DNA of 64,000 bases from Cellulomonas sp. NS3 (GCF_024757985.1 NZ_CP103289.1:806001-870000); one strand, 5' to 3'; shown: positions 25,013 to 33,138, numbered from the stretch's first letter. Numbers and translations: made by a program. Notes: a model not told the origin generated them from the letters alone.

Positions 25013-25498
25013 ATGTTGGGTCGGACACGCAGCGAGGCCACGACGACGTTCACAGACGCAGTGAGCCTCTGGCGTCTGCACCACGGGAACACTGCCGAGG
25101 TCATCGACGCGGCTGTCGAGTGCCTCCTGGCGGAGCTGGACTCGCCGACGCTCTGCGAACTCGCTGGGGAGTCACCCGCCCGCTCACGGTTCGACCTAGC
25201 GCCGATGATCGAGCAGACGCTGCAGGAGCTGGGCCTGGCGAATGTCCTGACCGTCAGTCCTGACGCGGGCGCGATGGCCGTCATGGCTCGTCGGTTCGAA
25301 CGAGGTGAACTGAGCGCCCGGGATCTCTGCGACTGGGCCCACCGCAGCATCGGTCACGACGGCGACGGCAGCTGTCAGGTCTTCGTCGAGCTCGACGACG
25401 TGTTCGACACGGTCGAGTACTACGACGACGAAGACGAGGAGAGCCTCGAGCGGCGCACTGTAGAAGCCGTGCACGCGTTCCTCAACGCTCGGCGATAA
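25013..25498 (+). CDS. Cassette helical protein, paralogue of the gene at 29719-30180
   Basis: A 161-residue, mostly helical protein. The segment AVECLLAELDSPTLCELAGE matches TDALLRGLDSPALRELAGE in the cassette gene at 29719-30180, and the later FERGELSARDLCDWAHRSIG corresponds to IVAGGLSPYEGAAWIWREAW there. The two are therefore divergent members of one family in separate segments. The C-terminus is very acidic (EYYDDEDEES). ATG at 25013 is well placed. No known domain is assigned. The 235 bp upstream to copy 10 hold no gene I can support and presumably contain its promoter. Confidence 0.72.
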   Translation: MLGRTRSEATTTFTDAVSLWRLHHGNTAEVIDAAVECLLAELDSPTLCELAGESPARSRFDLAPMIEQTLQELGLANVLTVSPDAGAMAVMARRFERGELSARDLCDWAHRSIGHDGDGSCQVFVELDDVFDTVEYYDDEDEESLERRTVEAVHAFLNARR

Positions 25499-25550
25499 GC
25501 GCCTGCGGTCACGCTCGTGAGATGGATGCGGATCCCACAGCGCCTTGGGG

Positions 25551-25582
25551 GTGTACCTAAACGAACGTTTGGGTACATGTAC
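25551..25582 (+). repeat. Cassette-boundary palindrome, copy 11
   Basis: Core AA; GTGTACCTAAACG left arm and full tail. Confidence 0.9.
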
Positions 25583-25616
25583 GCGTCGGCGCGGAGCGGG
25601 CTATCCGGCGCCACGG

Positions 25617-25790
25617 TCACCTCCCGAGCAGCCGCCGTGCCGTCGAGCCGATGAGTACCAGCACGCCGAGAACGATCACCACCCACCACCGAGACTCGTC
25701 TCTCGCGACGAGCATCGTGCCGCCCAGGACGACGAGACAGAGCGCCACCACGACGTAGCGCGCGAATGACTGTCCGCTCAACTTGTTCAC
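25617..25790 (-). CDS. Small two-helix membrane protein (57 aa)
   Basis: A 57-residue protein starting at GTG 25790 (MNKLSGQSFARYVV). It has two hydrophobic stretches, YVVVALCLVVLGGTMLV and WWVVIVLGVLVLIGSTA, separated by the short polar loop ARDESR, and ends in RRLLGR. It should span the membrane twice with both ends inside. It is the only gene of the 284-bp segment between copies 11 and 12, nearly the smallest complete cassette. No family is recognised; the strict hydrophobic pattern supports it being real. Confidence 0.62.
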   Translation of the reverse strand: MNKLSGQSFARYVVVALCLVVLGGTMLVARDESRWWVVIVLGVLVLIGSTARRLLGR

Positions 25791-25866
25791 CTTGCGGTCA
25801 CGCCCCTTCGCTGCGGTGCGTAAGTCGTGCCGATCATGGTGTCGCCAGCTCGGCGCGTGCGAGGGG

Positions 25867-25898
25867 GTGCACTTAAACGAACGTTTAAGTGCGTGTAC
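25867..25898 (+). repeat. Cassette-boundary palindrome, copy 12
   Basis: Core AA; arms CTTAAACG and CGTTTAAG; tail CGTGTAC in place of CATGTAC. Confidence 0.88.
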
Positions 25899-25977
25899 GG
25901 AGCGGCCGTAAAGCGGGGGCGGAGCGGCGAGGGCGCTGAGGCCACTCCGGGCACGGTGCAGGCCTCAGACTGACGCG

Positions 25978-26454
25978 ATGACCGAGCCGACAGAGCCGCT
26001 CGACGACCTTGCGAGCAGGTGGTGGGCCTACCGAGTGATCTGGTCCGCTGGTCGCGAGGACTGGTTGCAGTTCGAGGCGTCTGACGATCCGGACGTGGTG
26101 GCCGTCCGGGAGGCATCCACGGACGTCTTCATGCTCATGAATGCGGGCGAGCCTGTGGCGCTCGAGTTGGCGCGGGTGCTCGCGCACACCGCGCCGGACG
26201 AGGACGGACTCGGGGCTGTCTGCATGGGGCCGCTGCAGGTGCTGCTGTTCCACCACGGCGACGACCTCGCCCCCCAGATCGACGCGCTGGCCGGCCGGGA
26301 CGAGCAGTTCGCCGCCGCGCTCGCGTGGGTCAGCGTGCCCGACGGGCGTCTCGGCGGAACTGCGCACCGCATCCTCTTGCGGTGGATGCCGCACCTCGAG
26401 CACGTCGCGATCCGCCGACCGCGCCGAAAGGGCCCCAGGTGGAAGGACCGATGA
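25978..26454 (+). CDS. DUF6869-like cassette protein
   Basis: A 158-residue soluble protein. The opening LDDLASRWWAYRVIWSAGRE, the middle ALELARVLAHTAPDEDGLGA and MGPLQVLLFHHGDDLAPQID recall DUF6869-type proteins, in which a leucine-rich helical hairpin precedes a conserved HHGD-like motif. The end is basic (RRPRRKGPRWKDR). No enzymatic role is known for that family, and it is often found as an orphan near toxin-immunity genes. The assignment needs a profile search. Sole gene between copies 12 and 13. Confidence 0.62.
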   Translation: MTEPTEPLDDLASRWWAYRVIWSAGREDWLQFEASDDPDVVAVREASTDVFMLMNAGEPVALELARVLAHTAPDEDGLGAVCMGPLQVLLFHHGDDLAPQIDALAGRDEQFAAALAWVSVPDGRLGGTAHRILLRWMPHLEHVAIRRPRRKGPRWKDR

Positions 26455-26488
26455 GAGCCACCAGGACCCGCTCCACCGCTCCCCGCGG

Positions 26489-26520
26489 GTGTACTCAAAC
26501 GATTGTTCAGGTGCATGTAC
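26489..26520 (+). repeat. Cassette-boundary palindrome, copy 13
   Basis: Core AT; right arm diverged to TGTTCAGGTGCATGTAC. Left border of the first A-B unit. Confidence 0.85.
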
Positions 26521-26573
26521 TTTCGCGGGGTGGCCGGCGTCCGCGTGCACGTGACGTCGGCGAGACTGTGGAG

Positions 26574-27095
26574 ATGGTCCCGACCTCCGAGCTCAGCTTC
26601 GTCGTCGAGGTCGAGGACGACCCCCGCGGCTGGGTGATCGTGTCGCCGCTGATCGACGGCGTGCACCTGTCCGATCTCGTCGAGCGGTTCGAGCTGGACC
26701 ACGGCATGGCTCCCGCTGGTGGGTACGACGGGACGGCCGTGGCCGGCGAGTCCCCTCGAGTGTTCGCCCACGGTGGTGTGGACGCGGTGGAGCTGGCCCG
26801 CCACTTCCTTGGAGACCCGGCCGACACCACGAGCCGTGGCCGGCGGTGGCGCTTCGGCCGCTCCAGGAACACACGCGTGCGGCTCCTGGCCTGCGACGGC
26901 TGCTGCGAGTCCGGCTGCTGGCCGGGGGAGATGATCGCCACCCGAGCTGACGGGGTCGTGGAGTGGGCCGCGTTCCGCAACCCGCACCGCCGCGACCGGG
27001 ACTACGCGGGTTTCGGGCCGTTCCGCTTCGACGAGCAGCAGTCCCTCGCGGCGATCGGTGACCTACAGCGCGCGCTCCTCATGCACAGCGCCTGA
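26574..27095 (+). CDS. Cassette A protein, copy 1
   Basis: A 173-residue soluble protein with WVIVSPLIDGVHLSDLVERF, a central Cys-rich motif LLACDGCCESGCWPGE that may bind a metal, and FGPFRFDEQQSLAAIGDLQR near the end. The second copy at 34317-34838 differs by two residues: V to A in SPRVFAHGG and C to Y in GCCES. ATG at 26574 is preceded by GGAG. I do not recognise the family. The duplication of the complete segment, not just of the gene, is the notable feature. Confidence 0.75.
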   Translation: MVPTSELSFVVEVEDDPRGWVIVSPLIDGVHLSDLVERFELDHGMAPAGGYDGTAVAGESPRVFAHGGVDAVELARHFLGDPADTTSRGRRWRFGRSRNTRVRLLACDGCCESGCWPGEMIATRADGVVEWAAFRNPHRRDRDYAGFGPFRFDEQQSLAAIGDLQRALLMHSA

Positions 27096-27119
27096 ACGTC
27101 TGCGTCCGCTTACGCGACC

Positions 27120-27151
27120 CCGTACTTAAACGAAGGTTTTAGTGCATGTAC
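27120..27151 (+). repeat. Cassette-boundary palindrome, copy 14
   Basis: Core AA followed by GG. Its left half matches copy 23 and its right half matches copy 24, which locates the crossover at the core. Confidence 0.88.
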
Positions 27152-27167
27152 TCCTGGTCTCGTCGAG

Positions 27168-27273
27168 CTAGGGGCAGGACCTGTGTCGCTCGATGACCCA
27201 GGCGCCCACGAGGCCGAGCCCGATCGCGCCGCCTGGGGCGGAGAACTGCGGTCAGCACCTGGATGAGCGTCAC
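27168..27273 (-). pseudogene. Frameshifted 34-aa membrane mini-protein, copy 1
   Basis: GTG at 27273 starts MTLIQVLTAVL, then one extra base shifts the frame. In the restored frame the rest reads AGGAIGLGLVGAWVIERHRS with a stop at 27168. It is clearly related to the intact ORF at 34107-34211 (MTLTQVLAVV...GGAIGIGLVGAWVIDR). The same lesion is present in the second copy of segment B, so it predates the duplication. Confidence 0.6.
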
Positions 27274-27318
27274 GCAAAGGACGTTTGCCCCAGCGAGCGT
27301 GCGCAGTAGCCACTGGCC

Positions 27319-27753
27319 TCAGAGAGGACGCGACCAGGGGCTTCCTTGCTCTGTGGTGAGGAATGTCGACAGCCACTCGTGGAAGTCGACCCGCCGCGGG
27401 AGGCCGGGTGGGCGGTGACCGAGGCGCTCGGCGTCCTTCCAGACTTGGCGATGCTCTGCGAGGGCGGTGAGCCAGGACCTTCTTGCGTCTAGAAGAAGGT
27501 CGCCGGCCTGGACGACCTGCTCGGCGGTCCAGCCGGTGTCGCTGACGTTCAGCATGCTCCGGAGCCGGCTGCGTGTGTCGGCGAAGCCGAACGGGCTGAA
27601 CTCGCCGATGCAGGAGTGCAGGCTCTGGACCCGGACGTTGAGCGGGAGGGACGTATCTAGCGCTCGCCTGGCTGAGTTGTTGAAGCTCAACGCGTCACTG
27701 CTGCGTAGCTCATGCCTCGAGGGCAGCCGAGTGAGGGGAGGGCGGCACACCAC
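27319..27753 (-). CDS. Cassette B protein, copy 1
   Basis: A roughly 144-residue basic protein, from GTG 27753 (VVCRPPLTRLPSRHELRSSD). The C-terminal half is the most protein-like: LNVSDTGWTAEQVVQAGDLL, then SWLTALAEHRQVWKDAERLG and FHEWLSTFLTTEQGSPWSRP. The frame remains open upstream into palindrome copy 15, and a shorter version from an internal ATG (MLNVSDTG) is possible. Its twin at 36780-37214 has a few substitutions (QAGD to QAVD, DARRSW to DARKSW). The family is not recognised. Confidence 0.6.
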   Translation of the reverse strand: MVCRPPLTRLPSRHELRSSDALSFNNSARRALDTSLPLNVRVQSLHSCIGEFSPFGFADTRSRLRSMLNVSDTGWTAEQVVQAGDLLLDARRSWLTALAEHRQVWKDAERLGHRPPGLPRRVDFHEWLSTFLTTEQGSPWSRPL

Positions 27754-27822
27754 ATCATCGGTGCGCGGGGCTCTCAGCCTGAGCGAATTGATGCCGCGCC
27801 GTGGAGTTCCGCTCGTCGCTCG

Positions 27823-27854
27823 GTGCACCTAAACGATCATTTGAGTACATGTAC
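27823..27854 (+). repeat. Cassette-boundary palindrome, copy 15
   Basis: Core AT followed by CATTTGAG. The left half matches copy 25; identity to copy 25 stops at the core. Confidence 0.87.
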
Positions 27855-27910
27855 GCGGTCGGGCTGCGCTGCAGCAGCCGGATGGCCGTGTCGTCGGGCC
27901 GTTCGGCTGC

Positions 27911-28387
27911 CTACGAGAGGGCGGCTGTGAGCTGGGCTGAGAATCGTCCGACCTGCGCTTCGGGGAGCTGGACGACGACCGTGTCCCAGGTCTCGTACAC
28001 GAACACCAGGGGCCGGTCTCCGGCCCACACCCACACCCGCTCGGGGTTCGCCGCCAAGAGCTCGATGCCTGCCGACACGCTGAACGGACCGACGAAGCAC
28101 AGACCGCGCCCACCGCTCGCCTCGAGGCCGACCCGCCGAGCAAGGTCTGCGTCGCTCGGCATGACCTCGACCCGCATGCGGTCGGCGCCTTCCTCTGCGG
28201 CCCAGCACCAGACGACCGACAAGGCCAGGTCGATCCGCCGGTCCTGCTCGTCCTCGGCCAGCGTGGTGAACGACTCCGGCAGATCCCGTTCCACGATCGG
28301 CAGGCTCTGCCCCTCATACCGTCGGACGCCCGACGCCGCGTGCACCAGGTAGCCGCTCGTGGGGTACGGCCGTTCAACTGTCACCAC
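27911..28387 (-). CDS. Cassette hypothetical protein (158 aa)
   Basis: A soluble, Trp- and Val-rich protein with PESFTTLAEDEQDRRIDLAL, a middle segment GLCFVGPFSVSAGIELLAAN, and RVWVWAGDRPLVFVYETWDT. GTG at 28387 is preferred; an ATG at 28444 lies inside palindrome copy 16 and is probably not used. No known domain, signal peptide or membrane helix is seen. Only gene of its segment. Confidence 0.64.
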   Translation of the reverse strand: MVTVERPYPTSGYLVHAASGVRRYEGQSLPIVERDLPESFTTLAEDEQDRRIDLALSVVWCWAAEEGADRMRVEVMPSDADLARRVGLEASGGRGLCFVGPFSVSAGIELLAANPERVWVWAGDRPLVFVYETWDTVVVQLPEAQVGRFSAQLTAALS

Positions 28388-28438
28388 GCCAGTCTGCCGA
28401 TCCCTTGCCCTGCGGGCCTCGACGTGAGAGGTCGACAC

Positions 28439-28470
28439 CTGCACCTAAACGAACGTTTAGGTGCATGTAA
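28439..28470 (+). repeat. Cassette-boundary palindrome, copy 16
   Basis: Core AA; GCACCTAAACG and CGTTTAGGTGC arms pair perfectly; last base of the tail is A (CATGTAA). Confidence 0.88.
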
Positions 28471-28473
28471 CGC

Positions 28474-29583
28474 TCAGCCGATGGTGCGGAGTGGCGTGTC
28501 GTCGTGGTCGCGGACGGTGGTGCGCTCGACGAGGAAGTCGACGGTGGGCAGCTCGGCCACTCGGTAGGTGCCGGCGCGGGGGAGCAGCTGCGCGGCTACG
28601 GCGTGGGCCTGTTGGAGGGTCAGGCCGATGACCCAGTGACCCGGTTCGTGCTCGTGCGGGTCCACGTGCGTCTCGGGTGAGAACGTCACGCGGGCGTGCT
28701 CGCTCTCGAGGGAGAAGTCGTCGCCGGCGCCGATGCGCAGGGGGAGGGCGACGCGCAGGGTGTCCACCACGTCGGCGCCGAGGGTGACGGTCAGGGGTGC
28801 TCGCCGTCGGAACCGTGCGAGGCGACCGGGCTGTGTGACGGTGAGCCGCTCGACAACCAGTCCTCCGAGGGAGGACCCGTCTGTGGCGCGGCCGGCCTCG
28901 ACAGCAGCGACCGCGCGCGGGTCGGTGAGGATCGAGTCCCGGTCGAGCCGAGTCACCAGGAGCGGGTAGTACCGCTCGTAGAGCGCAGCGAACCCGGTGT
29001 CGGTCCAGGTCTTCTTCGCGGCAGCCTCGTCGGCAGTCAGGCCGACCACCTGCAGAAAGTCGATCGCGTCCGCGCCGGCCTCGCGGGTGTCCCCGCGAGG
29101 GCCGCGTCCGAGCTCGGGGTCCTCCATGAACAGGACGTGTCCGACGGGTGTGCTCGAGCCCTGCTGGATCGGGCCGTACAGGTCCATGGTGTGGCCGGGC
29201 CCGAACGGGTTGAACGTCTCCACGACGTAGCGCGTGAGATTCTGCAGCAGGTTCGCCATGAACACCGGGGGGTGTTCGTGCTCGGGGCTGTCGGTGCGGG
29301 CCAAGCGGGCCGTGAGTTCGAAGGTCCAACCGCGACCGTCCTCGGGATCGTCGAGGACATGGCGAGCATCTGACGAGCCGACCGCGGTCGAGGTCAAACC
29401 GACTGCGACGTAGTGCCAGTGCGGCACAGGTTCGGTCCGGGTGTAGACGAGCACCTCATCCAACGGATCGGGGCCCCCGTCCTGCCAGCGGTGCTCGGTC
29501 ACCCAGCGGAAGTCCGGCTCCGTGTGCCCGTACACCGCACGCAGCGCAACGTCGACGCCCGGGGCGCCAGCCTCATCAGTCAC
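28474..29583 (-). CDS. Suppressor-of-fused (SUFU) domain protein
   Basis: A roughly 369-residue protein whose N-terminal half matches the bacterial SUFU domain: GWTFELTARLARTDSPEHEH, VFMANLLQNLTRYVVETFNP, FGPGHTMDLYGPIQQGS, then HVLFMEDPELG and IDFLQVVGLTADEAAA. Bacterial SUFU proteins are a recognised immunity class in polymorphic toxin systems and act by binding a partner. The C-terminal half (after about residue 215) has additional beta-rich sequence I do not recognise. The stop is only 3 bp from palindrome copy 16. GTG 29583 and ATG 29595 are the possible starts. Confidence 0.85.
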   Translation of the reverse strand: MTDEAGAPGVDVALRAVYGHTEPDFRWVTEHRWQDGGPDPLDEVLVYTRTEPVPHWHYVAVGLTSTAVGSSDARHVLDDPEDGRGWTFELTARLARTDSPEHEHPPVFMANLLQNLTRYVVETFNPFGPGHTMDLYGPIQQGSSTPVGHVLFMEDPELGRGPRGDTREAGADAIDFLQVVGLTADEAAAKKTWTDTGFAALYERYYPLLVTRLDRDSILTDPRAVAAVEAGRATDGSSLGGLVVERLTVTQPGRLARFRRRAPLTVTLGADVVDTLRVALPLRIGAGDDFSLESEHARVTFSPETHVDPHEHEPGHWVIGLTLQQAHAVAAQLLPRAGTYRVAELPTVDFLVERTTVRDHDDTPLRTIG

Positions 29584-29658
29584 GCACCCCAGCATTCCCT
29601 GAGCCGAGGCCTGCGGAGCGCCACCACGAGGTGAAGCGGCCCCCTGCCACGAGCTCGG

Positions 29659-29690
29659 GTGCACTCAAACGATCGTTTGAGTGCATGTAC
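29659..29690 (+). repeat. Cassette-boundary palindrome, copy 17
   Basis: Core AT; TGCACTCAAACG and CGTTTGAGTGCA arms pair perfectly; full tail. Confidence 0.9.
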
Positions 29691-29718
29691 CCCGGCTAGC
29701 TGGCGCTCAAGATCGGCG

Positions 29719-30180
29719 CTACGGGGTGGGGGTCGCGGTGCGCTCAAGGAGTGCGCGCGCCTCCGCGACGATGTCCGCGTTGGTCTCGGCGCGGTGTGAG
29801 GGGAGTTCCTCCCACTGGTCGGCGAGTGCGACGAACGCCGTCAGGTCGACGACGTGCTCGAGCTCGCGCCAAGCCTCTCGCCAGATCCAGGCCGCCCCTT
29901 CGTAAGGGCTCAGGCCTCCGGCGACGATCTGCTCGGCAGTCCACCGGGTGAGGCTCCACAGTGCCTCATGCTCGGTCACTGCGAGGTCGAGCTCGTCGAG
30001 CACGGCACAGAACAACTCGCGGCACTCGTGGACAGCGCTGGCTCGTTCGCCCGCGAGCTCGCGTAGGGCAGGCGAGTCCAGTCCTCGAAGCAGCGCATCC
30101 GTGGCGAGAGCCGGTAGCTGCTCGACCGGTTGAAAGCCGAGGGCGAACCGCCACGCCGCGACCTGGAGAGGATCTGTCAC
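29719..30180 (-). CDS. Cassette helical protein, paralogue of the gene at 25013-25498
   Basis: A 153-residue acidic helical protein from GTG 30180 (VTDPLQVAAWRFALGFQPVE). Shared landmarks with the cassette gene at 25013-25498 are LLRGLDSPALRELAGE and GGLSPYEGAAWIWREAW. It also has HEALWSLTRWTAEQIVAG, resembling GWTAEQVVQAGDLL in the cassette B protein, so this helix may be a module common to several cassettes. No function is known. Only gene of its segment. Confidence 0.7.
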   Translation of the reverse strand: MTDPLQVAAWRFALGFQPVEQLPALATDALLRGLDSPALRELAGERASAVHECRELFCAVLDELDLAVTEHEALWSLTRWTAEQIVAGGLSPYEGAAWIWREAWRELEHVVDLTAFVALADQWEELPSHRAETNADIVAEARALLERTATPTP

Positions 30181-30240
30181 TCGACGATTCTGGCTCAGCC
30201 CTGCCGTTCTCACGTCGACCCCGCGGACCCCCGTGCCGAG

Positions 30241-30272
30241 GTGCACCTAAACGAACGTTTGAATGCATGTAC
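30241..30272 (+). repeat. Cassette-boundary palindrome, copy 18
   Basis: Core AA; right arm CGTTTGAATGCATGTAC. Confidence 0.89.
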
Positions 30273-30457
30273 GCCCTGCCCGTGCCTCGAGGTGCCCGGA
30301 TCTTGTGATCGGATGTGCCGTTCTCTCGGTGAGGGCGCGCGCCGGCCGTGAGTTTCGGCCGGTGGGGGTTCGCTGACAGGCCGCGCCACATGGGCTACCT
30401 GTGTCGGACGGCGATCGGTGGCGCCGACGCGGCGCTCAAGCAGATGGAGGTGTGGTG

Positions 30458-31315
30458 GTGCCGACGCTGTCGCGTATCTATGTCTGGCCGCCCATCGGAT
30501 GGCCCGACAAGCTGTGGACCGCAACGCTGGACGGCGACATGTTTGCCCGGACCGCTCGGCGCGTGTGTGAGCGGTACACCGAGGGGCTGGCCGCCGCCGG
30601 GCTGCCGGCTCGGCGCCGTGAGCTACAGATCGGCTCGGGGACCCTCGCCGAACCCGGCGAGGCCGACGCATCCGTCGTGGTCTTCACGGCGGCCGACGGC
30701 GATGGCGCGCGGATCGATATGCCCCCCGGCGTTGCTGCGTTGACCGCGCAGGAGCGGGCCATGTTCGTCCTCGACGTGGTCGACGGAGTCCTGCGTGAGC
30801 TCGCACCGCACCGTGGCTGGAGCGCAGCAGCGCTGGATCAGCTGCGCGCTCACGTGGAGGGCCACGACCTGTCCTGGACGTGGGCCAGCCCCGGGAAGAC
30901 GAGCCGCGGGCGGCAGTACATCGCACGGGCGGTCTTCGACCTCCTCGACGACGGATACGGGTCGGTCACCCTGGAGATCCGGTCGACGTCCAACGGGGCG
31001 CTGCTCAGCCGCACCGCACCGCACCTGGCCTTCAGCACACAGCGAGGCTTCGAACGAAGCGCGGCGAGCATCCGCTGGGTCGCTAAGGACGCCGTCACCT
31101 TCCATCCCTACATCGGACTTCTCAGAGACCCTGGCGAGATCGTCGCCTTGCGCGTCGACGACCCGGCGCCCGACTCCTCTCTCGTGCGCCCTGCGTTGTG
31201 GCCGCGGCTGCCCGACGTCGATGCCCCCAAGGGCGACACCTCGCGCTACCCCGAGCCGGAATCCGCGGCGCAGCGCCGACCCGCAGTCCGAACCACATAC
31301 TTCGGCCGGGTCTGA
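30458..31315 (+). CDS. Cassette hypothetical protein (285 aa)
   Basis: A soluble protein beginning MPTLSRIYVWPPIGWPDKLW, with DASVVVFTAADGDGARIDMP, MFVLDVVDGVLRELAPHRGW and ARAVFDLLDDGYGSVTLEIR. GGAGG at 30446-30450 favours the third of three tandem GTG codons as start. No known domain is recognised. It lies between a forward (copy 18) and an inverted (copy 19) AA site, the only cassette so flanked, so this gene may sit on an invertible segment. The 185 bp before it contain no supported gene. Confidence 0.68.
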   Translation: MPTLSRIYVWPPIGWPDKLWTATLDGDMFARTARRVCERYTEGLAAAGLPARRRELQIGSGTLAEPGEADASVVVFTAADGDGARIDMPPGVAALTAQERAMFVLDVVDGVLRELAPHRGWSAAALDQLRAHVEGHDLSWTWASPGKTSRGRQYIARAVFDLLDDGYGSVTLEIRSTSNGALLSRTAPHLAFSTQRGFERSAASIRWVAKDAVTFHPYIGLLRDPGEIVALRVDDPAPDSSLVRPALWPRLPDVDAPKGDTSRYPEPESAAQRRPAVRTTYFGRV

Positions 31316-31519
31316 GCCCTCGCGGTGCCCTGGCCAGTCGGTCGCGGCGTGGTCTTGTTGGACCGCGACAACCACCAGCGACCGGCCGGTTCCGCTCGGT
31401 ACTGGCCACGGACCGGCGGCCACGCGACACACCCGGTCACGGTGCCAAGAGGACGGTCCGTCTCGAGCCGGAGAGGAGAACACGGCCGTCGCGCAGCGAT
31501 GCACACCCCCGTTGGACGG

Positions 31520-31551
31520 GTACATGCACTCAAACGTTCGTTTGAGTGCAC
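31520..31551 (-). repeat. Cassette-boundary palindrome, copy 19 (inverted)
   Basis: Reads TT at the core on the forward strand, i.e. AA on the reverse, and the GTACATG tail lies on the left. Polarity of core and tail agree. Confidence 0.88.
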
Positions 31552-31599
31552 ATCACGCCGCGCGGCCCCCTGCTCGGCGGTCTGCGGCATGCTCGGCCT

Positions 31600-31929
31600 G
31601 TGTCTGAGAGCCGCAACTTCTGGGGTGGGCCGTCGGGTGAGCTGTTCGCAGACATGGTCCTGGAGCGGCTCGCCGGGGAAGGATTCGCTTGCGAGGTCGA
31701 GGTGATGCCGTGGTCCGAGCACGAGCTCGAGGGCGGATTCAGCGTCACGGTCCGGTCCCCAGAGCCGGGCGTCCTGTGCTGGGTCGTTGACTGGGTGCAC
31801 GGCGTGCGGATACTCGATCCCGACGCGGACGACCTCACCGTTGCACAGGCGTTGGACTACATCAGCCTGCGCAGCCACGGACGCACGGCGAAGGAAGCGT
31901 CGAGGGCGGTTCGGCACCGCTCTCGGTGA
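31600..31929 (+). CDS. Cassette hypothetical protein (109 aa)
   Basis: A 109-residue acidic protein from GTG 31600: ELFADMVLERLAGEGFACEV, then GGFSVTVRSPEPGVLCWVVD and DLTVAQALDYISLRSHGRTA. The pattern suggests a small alpha/beta fold with a C-terminal basic helix. I do not recognise the family. It shares its segment with a leftward membrane-protein gene, so this is a two-gene cassette. Confidence 0.6.
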   Translation: MSESRNFWGGPSGELFADMVLERLAGEGFACEVEVMPWSEHELEGGFSVTVRSPEPGVLCWVVDWVHGVRILDPDADDLTVAQALDYISLRSHGRTAKEASRAVRHRSR

Positions 31930-32007
31930 ACTCGTCCGGCGGGTGCCCTCGAGCTCGACCGGACCGCCGGGTCCTGACACGCCGCAGATTGCGTGGCGGC
32001 GTTGGTC

Positions 32008-32313
32008 TCAGACGGGTGGCGGATCATCACCGGTCGAGTGCGGCGCCGGTCGCAAGGACGACGCTCCCACCGTCGTGGCGGTGCCCTGCGCGCCGGACGG
32101 CGCGGTGTGGTGCTGGTCGAGCCACGTCCTGCGGAGTCCGCGCGTCCGGAGGAGCCCGATCAGCGTCGCGACGGCTGGCAACCCGGCGTTCCAGCGCTCG
32201 TCGTCCGGGACGATGAAGAACAGCAGCACGAACACGGCGAGCACGAGGCTCAGGACGACGGTCAGCAGCGCGAACCCGACACGTGGCAGGACGGGCAGCC
32301 GTCGCTCGGCCAT
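32008..32313 (-). CDS. Cassette two-helix membrane protein
   Basis: A 101-residue protein with a strong hydrophobic helix VGFALLTVVLSLVLAVFVLL running on to FFIVPDD, and a second weaker one (NAGLPAVATLIGLL). A basic stop-transfer segment RTRGLRRTW and a polar tail follow. ATG at 32313 (MAERRLPVLP) is favoured over ATG 32343. It converges with the gene at 31600-31929 in the same segment. Function unknown. Confidence 0.62.
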   Translation of the reverse strand: MAERRLPVLPRVGFALLTVVLSLVLAVFVLLFFIVPDDERWNAGLPAVATLIGLLRTRGLRRTWLDQHHTAPSGAQGTATTVGASSLRPAPHSTGDDPPPV

Positions 32314-32546
32314 GGCATCTCCTGGAGGTCGCGCGGTCCGCATCGGCGTGCTCGCTGTCTCGCGCGCAGAGGCGTTCTGCCGTCCGGTACATCACTCGGG
32401 TCACTGCTGCGCCCACGCCCACAAGACGGCGCGGGGACACGCTAACGCGAGGGCAGCCACGCGCCGGACACGCTAAAGCGAATCGGACAAGCCCGATACG
32501 GGCCTACACCTCGTCCGGCGGATCGGCGACGCTTCGTCGTGAGGCA

Positions 32547-32578
32547 CGCACCCTAAACGATCGTTTGAGTACATGCCC
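32547..32578 (+). repeat. Cassette-boundary palindrome, copy 20
   Basis: Core AT; outer left arm degraded (CGCACCCTAAACG) and tail CATGCCC. Confidence 0.82.
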
Positions 32579-32630
32579 TCGGAGCTGCTCGCTTCTGGCT
32601 TCACGGACCATAACTGGCGAGACTCGCGTC

Positions 32631-33068
32631 ATGGCGGCCTCTTCCGACGCAGCTTTCGACGGTGGACGCCTCGTGTGCGCGGCCCTCGACGACACCATGA
32701 CCCGGTCGGGTTTCGCGCCGGGCCAGATCGGTACCCACCCAGGCGGGGTAGGCGTGGTGTTCTGCTCCGAGCACCGCGCGTTCCGCGACCGGTTCCCGTC
32801 GCTGGCACCGGAGATCCACTACGCCGAGCAGGGCGCCTACACCGACCTCAACGTGGAAGTCGCGCTCGTCGGTGGGGCCCACCTGACCGAGATCGACCTC
32901 GACGGGTGCCGCCTCGAGCGACTGCTGGGCGACGTAGACGGCGATGACCTCAGGCCGCAGCTGACGTCCATGACCGACGGCCCCCTGCAGGACGGCCTGC
33001 AGCGCCTCGACCATCTGCTCCAGAAGGTCTTCCGGCGGGCAATAGCAGGCGGAGAGAGCCATCAGTAG
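32631..33068 (+). CDS. Cassette hypothetical protein (145 aa)
   Basis: A 145-residue acidic soluble protein: GGRLVCAALDDTMTRSGFAP, VVFCSEHRAFRDRFPSLAPE, DLNVEVALVGGAHLTEIDLD, and a C-terminal helix LQRLDHLLQKVFRRAIAGG. ATG at 32631 is 52 bp inside the segment. The layout (short beta sheet, then a helix) resembles immunity-type proteins in general, but I cannot place it in a family. Confidence 0.63.
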   Translation: MAASSDAAFDGGRLVCAALDDTMTRSGFAPGQIGTHPGGVGVVFCSEHRAFRDRFPSLAPEIHYAEQGAYTDLNVEVALVGGAHLTEIDLDGCRLERLLGDVDGDDLRPQLTSMTDGPLQDGLQRLDHLLQKVFRRAIAGGESHQ

Positions 33069-33106
33069 CTGACTGCGGGCTCGGCCGCCGTTCGTAGCCC
33101 GGCCGC

Positions 33107-33138
33107 GTACATGCACTCAAACCTTCGTTTAGGTACAC
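33107..33138 (-). repeat. Cassette-boundary palindrome, copy 21 (inverted)
   Basis: Reads CCTTCG at the centre on the forward strand, the reverse complement of the AAGG variant; the GTACATG tail is on the left. Confidence 0.86.

Larger units (their letters stand above)
26503..27836 (+). repeat. Duplicated A-B cassette pair, first copy
   Basis: Segment A (to copy 14) and segment B (to copy 15) recur at 34246-37297 at about 99% identity. Homology begins and ends at the centres of AT-core palindromes (copies 13 and 15). Confidence 0.9.
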
